Positions 15,482-24,107 of a DNA stretch of 41,006 nucleotides are shown one piece after another; the stretch's first letter is position 1; the number at the start of each line of letters is the position of its first letter. The translations under genes and the position numbers were made by a program. Source of the stretch: an uncultured Veillonellaceae bacterium (GTDB lineage: Bacteria > Bacillota > Negativicutes > Selenomonadales > Selenomonadaceae). The stretch spans positions 1 through 41,006 of the forward strand of contig CACYDT010000095.1 in assembly GCA_902773295.1 (NCBI GenBank), written 5' to 3'. The notes beneath the pieces were generated by a model. The model saw only the letters and a list, made by a program, of their open reading frames with translations. It was not told the origin of the DNA and did not search any database.

Positions 15482-18400
15482 TCATTCCTGCAAAAGTTCC
15501 ATCACTCTGTCCCAATCAGGCTTCCCAGATGCTTCCAGAAGTTCCCGGCAACGCTTCTCGTCCGCCTCCGGCAGGGTGTATTCCTCCAGGGAATGGAGGA
15601 TGAACATCACGCTGTCATAATCGAAAGATGCCGCGACTTCCCGCAGGGCATCGTATGCTTCGGCAAGCGTTGCATCATCGATGAGAGGCCGATCCTTCTT
15701 TTCCTCCGTCTTGCAGAGGGGCGCAAAATGAAAGGCATAGGTCAGATAGAGCTGCAAGAGATCATCGGAGCATGCGCGGATCGTGTTGATATCGTTGCGG
15801 TTCCCCGCATCCTCCAGCATCTTTGCCCGGTTGGAAAGTTCCTGTGCGCCGATGACCCTGGCGGTGCTTTTGAGAGCGTGGACCTTGGTGGTGAAATTCT
15901 CCCAGTCCTCCGTCTCATAGTAGCGGGCGATTTCCTTCGCGGAGGGAACAATGGACTCCGCGAAGATATGGACGGCCTCGAGATAGTTCTCGGCAGAACC
16001 GCAATGGATGATGCCCTCGGACGTATTGATGCCGGGCACCTGCTTCAGCCATTCGGGGAAGGATGTTTTCTGCGGGGGCGGAAGCGGCTCTTCCTTCCTT
16101 TCATCACAGGACACCTTTTCGGGCGGCAGGTATTTGAGCATCAGCATCTCCAAATGGACGCTGTTGATGGGCTTGGTCAGGTAGTCTATGAACCCTGCGG
16201 CAATGTACTCCTCCCGCGCCCCGGAAACGGCATTCGCTGTGAGGGAAATCACCGGGGTTTCCTTGTTCCTGTTCCCCGGCAGTGCCTTCATGGCCTTGAG
16301 CGTTTCGATGCCGTCCATGCCAGGCATGCGATGGTCGAGGAAAATGATATCGTATGTTTTCGTCTCAACCAAATGCAGGCACTCATAGCCGCTCTTCGCC
16401 GTATCGATCTGCACCCGGGTCTGTTTCAGGAGTCCCTTGACCACCGTGAGGTTCATGGCGGTATCATCCACGACCAGGATACGGGCCTCCGGCGCCACGA
16501 ATTTCTCGCTGTATTCCCTGCGCTGGGCAAAAGAGCGCCGATATGCCTCGTCGAAATCCCCCATGGGTTTCCAGCTGATGACCTTCTGCTCCAGGGCAAA
16601 GGAAAAGGTAGACCCCTTGCCATAGATGCTCTTTACCTCCAGATGAGAATCCATGAGGGCGAGGAGGCGCTTCGTGATGTTCATGCCAAGCCCCGTTCCC
16701 TCAATGGAACGGTTCCGCCTCTCCTCGATGCGCTCAAAGGCATCGAAGAGCCGGTTGAGATCTTCCTCCTTGATCCCGATGCCCGTATCGCTGACGCTCA
16801 CCTTCAAGAGGACAGTGTCCTCCCCTGTCTTCTCGAATCCGACGGAAAGCGACACGAATCCGCGTTCCGTATATTTCACGGCATTGGTCAGGAGGTTCGT
16901 GACAATCTGCTTGATGCGGATCTCATCGCCCCAGAGGATGCTCGGAAGGTTCTCCTCACTGGTCACGGCAAGGCAGAGACCCTTCTTCTCCGCCCGGTTC
17001 CCAATCATATTCACGAGATCGTTGAGGACAGAACTCAAGGCGTACTCCACGGGAATGATATCGATCTTGCCGGACTCGATCTTCGAGAAGTCCAGAATAT
17101 CATTGATGATTCCAAGGAGGTTGCTGCCGGCTGTGCGGATGTTTTCCGCATACTCCAGGATGGTCTCGTCCTGAGCCTCCCGGAGAATCATCTCGTCCAT
17201 GCCGAGAACGGCATTGATGGGCGTACGGATCTCATGGCTCATATTGGAGAGGAACTGGGACTTCGCCCTGCTGGCCGCCCGCGCCGTCTCTGCCATGCGT
17301 CGAAGATCCTCATTGGCCTCCTTCAGCTCCTTGGTAGTGGCATCCAGGAAAGCCGCCAGCCGCGTGGAAAGAGGAATGGGCGCGCAGCCGGACCCTTCCG
17401 TGGAAAGCTCCGGTATCACGGGAATCTGCGGGCAGGGGCCTTCTCTCATGCCGATGGCGAGCAGGGAGCAGTTCAATGCCCCGCCCCGCCCCTGATAGCG
17501 ATAGATCTCGCCGGGACCGTAGCTCACAGCCAAGTGGGGCTGCAGGCGATGATATGCCTCGATTTCCTGAGGGGCATCCTCTCCCAGGAAAATCGCCCGG
17601 CTGGGACAGGCAACGAGAAAGAGCCCCTGCGGATGAAATTCCCACATGCTTCCGCTGGCCATACGGGTTTCCAGCAGAAACTCCCTGGGGTTTGCATAAG
17701 AGAGGCGGAACTTCTCCCCCTCGCGGATGTCCGCGCTGAAATAGAGCCTGCCCCAGTGGTCAAAAACCGGCGGTGTTCTCGCCAGAAGGCAGCCATCCCG
17801 CTCCAGAATCATGGGGAATTCACAGATGTTCATCAGGAAACGGGAATCCGGCAGCACATTCAGGTACTTGCGGAAGATTTCCGTGGCGGGAATGCCGTCA
17901 ATGGTAGCCGCGCAAACATTCGTGGGAGCCTCCGTGATGGTCAGTTCCTTCCCCAAAGGCTTCCACCCCAGCAGATAGTCTGCCTGCACATGGAGATCCT
18001 CCCCCGTGAACAGCACCATGACAATGCCGCTCCGATAAAAACCGTTCCCCAGAACACAGCATTCAACGGGCAATTTCTTTGTATAGATGATATTGATGTT
18101 TTCCTGGTCGAAAACCCCCTCCGCTGTCCCCGCATAATCCGGCTTATAGTTCATACCGGCCATGGAGCCAAAAAAAGGAACCTCCGGATTCTCCTCGGAA
18201 AGCCCCAGAACAAAGGGGGCAACATCGATATTGAGCACCACGCAGAAGAGCTCCACTCCACGGACATGCTCCATGCAGGCAATCCTGTGGCCAAGCATGC
18301 GCCCCGCCGCCATGTAATCCGCAGGATCCCCGTCATGCCAGAGAACAGTGACCTGTGCATGGTCAAAAAAGCAAAAGCTCGCAAGCAGGTAGGCCGCATC

Positions 18401-18652
18401 GGTATCCTGAGTGGTCAGCGTCATGGACATGCCCGCAATCTCTGCCTTCGGCAGGCCCTCGATGGCCATATTGCACAGGCATTCCGCTTCCGTCATGGGA
18501 ATCTGTGCCATGAGAAGTTTGGCATAGACGCTTTTTGCCCCGAGATAAGACGAAGACCGGCGAACTTCCTCCAGAAGCGTGCCGAAACGCTGCAGGATAT
18601 CGGAAACATCCCCTTCCCGCAACACGGATATCTTGTAGGTTTCCTGGATCAT
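15482..18652 (-). CDS. FIST-sensor hybrid histidine kinase (FIST-HK-REC-Hpt)
   Basis: 1056 residues, no membrane segment, so a cytoplasmic sensor. Residues 1-410 are a FIST N plus FIST C ligand-binding module (AEIAGMSMTLTTQD, VPFFGSMAGM, LFTGEDLHVQADYLLGWKPLG, LNVLPDSRFLMNICEFP). HisKA: SNMSHEIRTPINAVLGMDEMIL with His473; HATPase: NLLTNAVKYTERG, DTGIGI, GTGLGMNI. Receiver: ILVVDDTAMNLTVVKGLL with Asp773 in IFLDHRMPG. Hpt: KVHALKSTARVIG with His925. FIST domains are thought to bind small ligands such as amino acids. It is a close paralogue of the divergent gene at 18893, including the receiver and Hpt. Start ATG 18652, AGGAG eight bases upstream. A four-step phosphorelay within one chain is expected; the final acceptor regulator is not nearby. 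Confidence 0.95.
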   Translation of the reverse strand: MIQETYKISVLREGDVSDILQRFGTLLEEVRRSSSYLGAKSVYAKLLMAQIPMTEAECLCNMAIEGLPKAEIAGMSMTLTTQDTDAAYLLASFCFFDHAQVTVLWHDGDPADYMAAGRMLGHRIACMEHVRGVELFCVVLNIDVAPFVLGLSEENPEVPFFGSMAGMNYKPDYAGTAEGVFDQENINIIYTKKLPVECCVLGNGFYRSGIVMVLFTGEDLHVQADYLLGWKPLGKELTITEAPTNVCAATIDGIPATEIFRKYLNVLPDSRFLMNICEFPMILERDGCLLARTPPVFDHWGRLYFSADIREGEKFRLSYANPREFLLETRMASGSMWEFHPQGLFLVACPSRAIFLGEDAPQEIEAYHRLQPHLAVSYGPGEIYRYQGRGGALNCSLLAIGMREGPCPQIPVIPELSTEGSGCAPIPLSTRLAAFLDATTKELKEANEDLRRMAETARAASRAKSQFLSNMSHEIRTPINAVLGMDEMILREAQDETILEYAENIRTAGSNLLGIINDILDFSKIESGKIDIIPVEYALSSVLNDLVNMIGNRAEKKGLCLAVTSEENLPSILWGDEIRIKQIVTNLLTNAVKYTERGFVSLSVGFEKTGEDTVLLKVSVSDTGIGIKEEDLNRLFDAFERIEERRNRSIEGTGLGMNITKRLLALMDSHLEVKSIYGKGSTFSFALEQKVISWKPMGDFDEAYRRSFAQRREYSEKFVAPEARILVVDDTAMNLTVVKGLLKQTRVQIDTAKSGYECLHLVETKTYDIIFLDHRMPGMDGIETLKAMKALPGNRNKETPVISLTANAVSGAREEYIAAGFIDYLTKPINSVHLEMLMLKYLPPEKVSCDERKEEPLPPPQKTSFPEWLKQVPGINTSEGIIHCGSAENYLEAVHIFAESIVPSAKEIARYYETEDWENFTTKVHALKSTARVIGAQELSNRAKMLEDAGNRNDINTIRACSDDLLQLYLTYAFHFAPLCKTEEKKDRPLIDDATLAEAYDALREVAASFDYDSVMFILHSLEEYTLPEADEKRCRELLEASGKPDWDRVMELLQE

Positions 18653-18789
18653 GGGACTTGCTCCTTTAACGGCTCCGATGATGGATGGGCATCGGGCAGG
18701 GTTGACATGAGCGCAAAGATATACTCGAATACAAAAAAAACCGCCTTATGAAGTGCAAGAGCGGCAATCCTTTCGAATTTCTTTTCATA

Positions 18790-18818
18790 ATTATACATTA
18801 ATTTATTCTTATCGTCAA
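18790..18818 (-). promoter_or_regulatory. sigmaA-type promoter of the minus-strand FIST kinase gene
   Basis: On the minus strand: TTGACG (18818-18813), a 17-base spacer, TATAAT (18795-18790). This gives a leader of about 130 nucleotides before the ATG at 18652. The leader contains CCGC/GCGG followed by eight Ts (18764-18733), a weak candidate attenuator. Confidence 0.7.
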
Positions 18819-18892
18819 GGAAGGAAAAACGCCATTCCTTCGCGAATATGTCATTCAGGAGTATGTATGCACTTGCATGAGGAGCGATTTCC

Positions 18893-21800
18893 ATGATACA
18901 GAGAACCTATGAGGTGATGGTGGAGGGAGAGCATGACTTCCTCGCAGCCTGGGTGCGATTGCAGGAGGTTCTGGAAACCATACAGGACGATCCCCTGTAT
19001 GACCGGTCGAGCAGCATCTATGTCAAAGTATTGCTGGCGAACACCTCGGAAGACCGGGCGAAAAAGGCCATAAAATTCATCCGTGAGGAACTTCCGAAGG
19101 CGGAAATCACAGGCATGTCCCTGACGCTCTTTGCCCAAAAGAACTGGGACAAAATGTTCCTGCGCCTCTCCGTCTGCTTCTTCTCGAAAACGAGGATATC
19201 CGTGCTTGCCCAGGAAAGGACGGGGACCCTCTGCTGCCTGGATCGCGGAAAGGCGATGGGGAAGAAAATTGCCGCCATGGAGGATGTCAAAGCGGTGGAG
19301 ATTCTCGTCACGGGCGGCATCCATGTAGATGTTGCAAAGTTTCTCGAGGGCATCTCCGAGGGAAACGAGCCCATTCCTTTTTTCGGCGCGGTGGCAGGCA
19401 CCTTTGAAGCCGAGGATGCCAAGAACATCCAATTCAATATTTTCCGCATTTCCAAGGACAACGCAACCGATTCTATCGAGGCCGGCAATATCAACCAATA
19501 TGTCATCGGCGGCGATGTCATCCGGAACGGCGTCGTAGTCGTGGTATTCTCCGGGAAGGAGCTGCATGTGCGGGCAGACTATGTCCTGGGCTGGAAGCCC
19601 TTAGGACGCGAGCTCACGGTGACAAAAACCGTCGGCGACAACTGCGTCGCCCGCATCGACAATATGCCGGCAGCAGAAATCTACCATCGTTATCTCAATG
19701 TCCTGCCCGATGACAAGTTTCTTTTCAATATCTGCGAATTCCCCCTGATGGTGGAGCGGAACGGCACGATGATTGCCCGGGTGCCCCCATGCTACGATGA
19801 CGAGAAGCGGCTGTACTTCAACACAGACATCCACGAAGGAGAGAAAGTCCACTTGAGCTACGGCCATCCCCAGGACATCCTGCGGGAGACCTGGCAGGCC
19901 AGCGAAGAAATGCACTTCTTTGCGCCGGAGGGGATATGGCTCTGCGCCTGCGGGAACCGGACGTTCTTCCTGAAGGAATATGCGGAGACGGAAATCAAGG
20001 ACTATGCGCGCTTCTGCCCGGATCTCGCCGTCAGCAACGGCCAAGCAGAAATCTACGTCCATGAGGGCAAGGGAGGGCTCCTGAACACGGCGCTCGTGGT
20101 CGTTGGCATGCGGGAGGGCGAACAGGCCGAACGCCCCGAGTCCGTGGATATCTGCAGCTGTCCCTTCAACCAGACCAGCCAGCTCATACCGCTCTCCACG
20201 CGCCTCGCGACTTTCCTCGATGTCACGGCGCAGGATCTCAGGGAAATGGCAATCAAAGCAGAGAAAGCCAACGTAGCAAAGTCCCAGTTCCTCTCCAACA
20301 TGAGCCATGAGATCCGCACCCCCATCAATGCCATCCTCGGAATGGACGAGATGATTCTCCGGGAGTGCAGGGACAAAGCGATCCTGGAATACGCAGAGAA
20401 CATACGGACAGCCGGCAACAATCTCTTGGGGCTCGTGAACGATATTCTCGACTTCTCGAAGATCGAGGCAGGAAAAATGGATATCATTCCCGTGGAATAC
20501 GCCTTAAGTTCCATGCTGAACGATCTGGTGAACATGTCCCAGCGCCGTGCGGAGAAGAAGGGGCTTCGTTTCATCATGCAAGTGCCCAATGACATCCCCA
20601 GCATCCTCTTCGGCGATGAAATCCGCATCAAGCAGGCCATCACAAATATCCTGACGAACGCCGTGAAATACACAGAAAAGGGAATCGTGCTGCTCTCCAT
20701 CGAATACGAGAAACTGGACGAGAAAAGCCTCCTGCTGAAAGTCAAGGTACAGGATACGGGCATCGGCATCCGAAAGGCAGATATCCAGAAACTGTTCAAC
20801 GCCTTCGAACGCATCGAGGAAGAACGCAACCGTGCCATCGAGGGAACCGGGCTCGGCATGAACATCACCCAAAGCCTGCTGAAACTCATGGGCAGCCATC
20901 TGGAAATTTCCAGCATCTATGGCGAGGGATCCACGTTTTCCTTTTCCATCGTGCAAAAGGTCATCAACTGGGATCCCATGGGGAATTTCGAGGATGCCTA
21001 TCACCAGATGCTGAAGAAGCGCACGGAATACAAAGAATCCTTCACGGCTCCCACAGCGAGGATCCTTGTAGTGGACGATACCCCGATGAACATCACGGTG
21101 GTGAAGGGGCTTTTGAAGCAGACACAGGTGCAGATCGATACGGCGGAAAGCGGGTATGAATGCCTCAACAGGGCCAGGAAGACGCATTATGACATCATTT
21201 TCCTCGACCACCGCATGCCGGGAATCGACGGCATCGAGACACTGGAGCGCATGAAGGATCTGCCCGGCAGCCTCAACCAGGACACGCCCGTCATTTCCCT
21301 CACGGCAAATGCCGTCTCCGGAGCCAGGAGCATGTATATCGAGGCAGGCTTTCAGGACTACCTCACAAAGCCCATCCACAGCGCCCAGCTGGAAAGCCTC
21401 ATGATGAAGTACCTGCCGCCGGAAAAGCTCCTGCCGGGAGGCAAGGCAGGAGCATCCGGAACACAGGAGGGACATCCGGAAGAGAAAGCTCCCGCCGGCC
21501 TGCCTTCCTGGCTGACGGAAGTGGACGGACTGGATACGAAACAAGGCATCCTGTACTGCGGCGGAGAGGAGAACTATCTCAGCGCCCTGTCCGTCTTTGC
21601 CGAAGCAATCCTCCCGGGCATAGAGGAAATCAAAAAATATTTCGCGGACAAGAACTGGAAGAGCTACACGGTAAAGGTCCATGCCCTCAAGAGCACTTCG
21701 AGAATCATCGGGGCAAAGGAATTGTCGGAACGTGCGCGGCTCCTGGAGGCCGCCGGGAACAACGGCGATCTGGATGATATTGCACAAAACACGCCTGCGC

Positions 21801-22078
21801 TCCTCGACCTTTACCGCAGTTATGCGGAGAAACTTGCTCCCCTGCTCGCGCAGGAGGATGATGAGGAGAAAAAGCCTCCCATCGAGGAAGCAGAACTCCA
21901 GGAAGCGTTTGACACCCTGAAAGAGGTCACGGCCGCGTTTGACTATGACAGCCTGAAATTCGTGCTGGATTCCCTTGCAGAGTACCGGCTGCCGCAGGAA
22001 GCGGACGAGAAATACCGAGCCATCAAGCAGGCAGCGCAGCTGCCGGACTGGGATAGCATAAAGAAGCTGTTGGAATGA
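18893..22078 (+). CDS. FIST-sensor hybrid histidine kinase (FIST-HK-REC-Hpt), paralogue
   Basis: 1061 residues with the same architecture as the gene at 15482: FIST N/C sensor to about residue 410 (AEITGMSLTLFAQ, IPFFGAVAGTFE, VFSGKELHVRADYVLGWKPLG, LNVLPDDKFLFNICEFP), HisKA SNMSHEIRTPINAILGMDEMIL with His472, HATPase (NILTNAVKYTEKG, DTGIGI, GTGLGMNI), receiver with Asp772 in IFLDHRMPG, and Hpt KVHALKSTSRIIG with His930. No signal peptide or membrane helix. The pair diverge most in the sensor and linkers, suggesting duplication followed by change in ligand. Start ATG 18893, GAGGAG eight bases upstream. The two genes share a 240-base divergent intergenic region. The VOC gene follows 28 bases after the stop. 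Confidence 0.95.
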   Translation: MIQRTYEVMVEGEHDFLAAWVRLQEVLETIQDDPLYDRSSSIYVKVLLANTSEDRAKKAIKFIREELPKAEITGMSLTLFAQKNWDKMFLRLSVCFFSKTRISVLAQERTGTLCCLDRGKAMGKKIAAMEDVKAVEILVTGGIHVDVAKFLEGISEGNEPIPFFGAVAGTFEAEDAKNIQFNIFRISKDNATDSIEAGNINQYVIGGDVIRNGVVVVVFSGKELHVRADYVLGWKPLGRELTVTKTVGDNCVARIDNMPAAEIYHRYLNVLPDDKFLFNICEFPLMVERNGTMIARVPPCYDDEKRLYFNTDIHEGEKVHLSYGHPQDILRETWQASEEMHFFAPEGIWLCACGNRTFFLKEYAETEIKDYARFCPDLAVSNGQAEIYVHEGKGGLLNTALVVVGMREGEQAERPESVDICSCPFNQTSQLIPLSTRLATFLDVTAQDLREMAIKAEKANVAKSQFLSNMSHEIRTPINAILGMDEMILRECRDKAILEYAENIRTAGNNLLGLVNDILDFSKIEAGKMDIIPVEYALSSMLNDLVNMSQRRAEKKGLRFIMQVPNDIPSILFGDEIRIKQAITNILTNAVKYTEKGIVLLSIEYEKLDEKSLLLKVKVQDTGIGIRKADIQKLFNAFERIEEERNRAIEGTGLGMNITQSLLKLMGSHLEISSIYGEGSTFSFSIVQKVINWDPMGNFEDAYHQMLKKRTEYKESFTAPTARILVVDDTPMNITVVKGLLKQTQVQIDTAESGYECLNRARKTHYDIIFLDHRMPGIDGIETLERMKDLPGSLNQDTPVISLTANAVSGARSMYIEAGFQDYLTKPIHSAQLESLMMKYLPPEKLLPGGKAGASGTQEGHPEEKAPAGLPSWLTEVDGLDTKQGILYCGGEENYLSALSVFAEAILPGIEEIKKYFADKNWKSYTVKVHALKSTSRIIGAKELSERARLLEAAGNNGDLDDIAQNTPALLDLYRSYAEKLAPLLAQEDDEEKKPPIEEAELQEAFDTLKEVTAAFDYDSLKFVLDSLAEYRLPQEADEKYRAIKQAAQLPDWDSIKKLLE

Positions 22079-22106
22079 GAAATGCATGGAAAGGAATGTG
22101 ACAGGA

Positions 22107-22463
22107 ATGTTTCGTTTTGCCCACAACAACATCAACGTGCTGGATCTGGAGCGCAGCATGAAATTCTACGAGGAGGCATTGGATCTCAAGGAAGTACGGC
22201 GCATGGCGCTGCCCCATGCCATCCTTGTCTACCTCGGCGACCAGAACGGTTCCGAGCATCTTCTGGAGCTGACCTGGCTCAAGGACCGGAAGGATCCCTA
22301 CAATCTCGGGGAAAACGAAATCCACCTTGCCTTCCGTACCGATGATATCAAAGCAGCCCATGAGCGCCACAAAAAGATGGGCTGCATCTGCTACGAAAAC
22401 AAGGGCATGGGCATCTACTTCATTTCCGATCCCGATGGTTACTGGACGGAAATCCTGCCGTGA
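22107..22463 (+). CDS. VOC-family metalloenzyme, glyoxalase I-like
   Basis: 118 residues with the two-module VOC fold of lactoylglutathione lyase. The four metal ligands of glyoxalase I all appear to be present: His6 (FAHNNINV), Glu54 (LLELTW), His73 (EIHLAF) and Glu115 (WTEILP). Known reaction of the family: isomerisation of the methylglyoxal-thiol hemithioacetal, a detoxification step. SISDPDG-type residues near the C-terminus (FISDPDGYW) fit the family. I chose ATG 22107 because FRFAHNNINV is where homology begins and AAGGA lies upstream; an in-frame ATG at 22086 is possible. It follows the FIST kinase gene closely and ends inside the left arm of a strong terminator. Other VOC activities (dioxygenase, fosfomycin thiol transferase) fit less well. 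Confidence 0.88.
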   Translation: MFRFAHNNINVLDLERSMKFYEEALDLKEVRRMALPHAILVYLGDQNGSEHLLELTWLKDRKDPYNLGENEIHLAFRTDDIKAAHERHKKMGCICYENKGMGIYFISDPDGYWTEILP

Positions 22464-22517
22464 ACAAAAGGAGCCTGCCTCTGTCCCATTACGGGACAAA
22501 GGCAGGCTCCTTTTGTT
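22463..22517. terminator. strong bidirectional intrinsic terminator
   Basis: Perfect 18-bp stem: AACAAAAGGAGCCTGCCT (22463-22480) with its complement at 22500-22517, topped by a nested TGTCCC/GGGACA hairpin (22482-22487/22493-22498). A-rich and T-rich arms serve both directions. It overlaps the VOC stop codon. Its right arm is duplicated exactly at 24090-24107. Confidence 0.9.
22499..22516 (+). repeat. 18-bp direct repeat, left copy (terminator arm)
   Basis: AAGGCAGGCTCCTTTTGT, identical to 24090-24107. The copies flank 1573 bases holding the ArchATPase gene and an IS-like hairpin. Bases outside the match differ. Confidence 0.85.
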
Positions 22518-22600
22518 CGCTAAAGCCAAGGACTTCCTGCGGCACATTTGGTGAGTGTTTTTTTGTATGTCGTTGCTTTTACCTCTGCAGTGTGATATTA

Positions 22601-22637
22601 TTACTTAAATCAATTTAAGTGAAATTCATTTAAGTAA
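22601..22637. promoter_or_regulatory. palindromic ATTTAAGT repeats upstream of the ArchATPase gene (candidate operator)
   Basis: TTACTTAAAT (22601-22610), ATTTAAGT (22613-22620) and ATTTAAGTAA (22628-22637). The first two form a palindrome with a 2-base spacer, and first and third form a larger 10-base one. They end 12 bases before the ATG at 22650. Shape and position suit a regulator-binding site; no regulator is identified. Confidence 0.45.
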
Positions 22638-22649
22638 GCGGGTGTAAGT

Positions 22650-24020
22650 ATGAAGTTCATAGGCAGGGAGAAGGAACTGGAAGATATCAAGCGCAAATTA
22701 GATTCAAAGCGTTCGGAATGTCTTTTGATATATGGGCGCAGGCGTGTAGGAAAAAGCGAGCTTATCAAAGAGTCCCTACGACGGACGGATGCTATATTGA
22801 TACACTACGTGTGTCGCAAGTCCACACCGGAAGCAAATATAGACGGCCTGAGCCAAGCCGTTTCAGAGGCCTTTGATGAACCGGTACAATTTGTGCAGCT
22901 GGGGAACTTGCTGGAGTACGTCTATAAAAAAGGCAGGGAGCAGAAAGTTGTACTTTTTATAGACGAATATCCCTTTATGAGAGGGAGTAACGAAGCAATA
23001 GATTCGGAATTCCAGATAGCGATTGACGAGTGGCAGCATAAAGCCTGCGTAAAGCTGATTTTATGCGGCTCTTATGTGGATGTCATGAAGAAACTGATAG
23101 AATCAGATGCACCATTGTATGGGAGATTTTCAGAAGTCATAAACCTAAAGCCGTTTGATTATTATGATACGGCTAAATTTTTCCCGTCAAAGAGCCCGGA
23201 AGAGAAAATGCTGCTCTATAGCATCTTTGGCGGTGTCCCGTTCTATTTGACACAAATCGACGAAGAATTGACGGTTGAAGAGAACGTATGGAGACTGCTA
23301 ATACCGGAAGGGTCACTTTTGGAAGGGGAAATTCGCCTTCAGTTGAAGTCAGAATTATCAAAAGAAGAAAACGCCAATTTTGTGCTGGAAAAGATTGCCA
23401 ATGGCGTAGGCAAGTATAGCGATATTGCCAGAAATTTCGATGGCGGCAGCATTCATCATACGTTAGGCAAATTGTCAGGTATGGGGCTTATTGAAAAGGA
23501 TTCGCCCATCAATGTTGCTTCGAGCAAAAAACAGCATCGATATTTCATAAGCGATAACCTGCTGGACTTTTACTACACCTTCTTGTTCAAGGAAACAACG
23601 GCGAGAAGCGCAATGTCCCCGGAGGTATTTTGGAACAAAAAAGTCCGCGAGAAACTGGCCATTGATTATCTGCCACGCAAATTCGAAAAAATAGCCAAGG
23701 AATATCTCATCAGGGAGAATCGTGCCGGTCGTATAGAACCACCATTTTCGGCAATTGGCAGACTGGTATATAACGATAAGGCGAATCGTCACAACGGTGA
23801 ATTTGATGTTGTGACGGAGGATGAAATAGGATTAACATCATACGAATGCAAATACAAAAAGGAACCCGTTGGCATGAAGGTTGTGAATGAAGAACGGTGG
23901 CAGGCCGAAAAATTGGGCATAAAATTCTATAAGCTGGGCTTTATCTCTCGCAGCGGCTTCAACGAGGAAATCGACGCAGAAAAATACAAACTGATCACCT
24001 TGCAGGATATGTACCTTTGA
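22650..24020 (+). CDS. ArchATPase / DUF234 family ATP-binding protein
   Basis: 456 residues. N-terminal STAND-like P-loop ATPase of the archaeal-ATPase family: MKFIGREKELEDI, Walker A GRRRVGKS at 29-36, Walker B VLFIDEYPFM at 101-110, LILCGSYVDVM sensor region. Middle winged-helix-like region (GVGKYSDIARNFDGGSIHHTLGKL) and a C-terminal DUF234 nuclease-like domain (GEFDVVTEDEIGLTSYECKYKKEPVG, with D and ExK-type residues). Cellular role unknown. Its codons are clearly richer in A and T than those of both neighbours, it stands alone, and it lies between copies of an 18-bp terminator arm next to an IS-like hairpin, so recent acquisition is likely. The ribosome-binding site is weak (GCGGGTG). Confidence 0.9.
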   Translation: MKFIGREKELEDIKRKLDSKRSECLLIYGRRRVGKSELIKESLRRTDAILIHYVCRKSTPEANIDGLSQAVSEAFDEPVQFVQLGNLLEYVYKKGREQKVVLFIDEYPFMRGSNEAIDSEFQIAIDEWQHKACVKLILCGSYVDVMKKLIESDAPLYGRFSEVINLKPFDYYDTAKFFPSKSPEEKMLLYSIFGGVPFYLTQIDEELTVEENVWRLLIPEGSLLEGEIRLQLKSELSKEENANFVLEKIANGVGKYSDIARNFDGGSIHHTLGKLSGMGLIEKDSPINVASSKKQHRYFISDNLLDFYYTFLFKETTARSAMSPEVFWNKKVREKLAIDYLPRKFEKIAKEYLIRENRAGRIEPPFSAIGRLVYNDKANRHNGEFDVVTEDEIGLTSYECKYKKEPVGMKVVNEERWQAEKLGIKFYKLGFISRSGFNEEIDAEKYKLITLQDMYL

Positions 24021-24066
24021 CATAGCGATTATGTTCGCCCGGATCCTTATTGGTAGTACAGTACAT

Positions 24067-24088
24067 CCCCCTAGCTAAAGCTAGGGGG
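24067..24088. mobile_element. IS200/IS605-like end hairpin
   Basis: CCCCCTAGC-TAAA-GCTAGGGGG: a perfect 9-bp stem with a TAAA loop, the form of the subterminal hairpins recognised by Y1 HUH transposases. No transposase gene is adjacent. It is two bases from the right 18-bp repeat and resembles the hairpin at 44-64. On the minus strand it could also act as a replacement stem after the PTS gene, though without a T tract. Confidence 0.5.
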
Positions 24089-24089
24089 T

Positions 24090-24107
24090 AAGGCAGGCTC
24101 CTTTTGT
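24090..24107 (+). repeat. 18-bp direct repeat, right copy (orphan terminator arm)
   Basis: Exact copy of 22499-22516. It overlaps the first base of the PTS stop codon (TCA on this strand at 24107-24109). The complementary arm needed for a terminator is absent here. Confidence 0.85.

Noticed and set aside
15437..18751. Very long open frame on the plus strand (about 1100 codons) opposite the minus-strand FIST kinase
   Set aside because: It is antisense to a gene with every kinase, receiver and Hpt motif; its translation has no recognisable domain and arises from G+C-rich codon structure.
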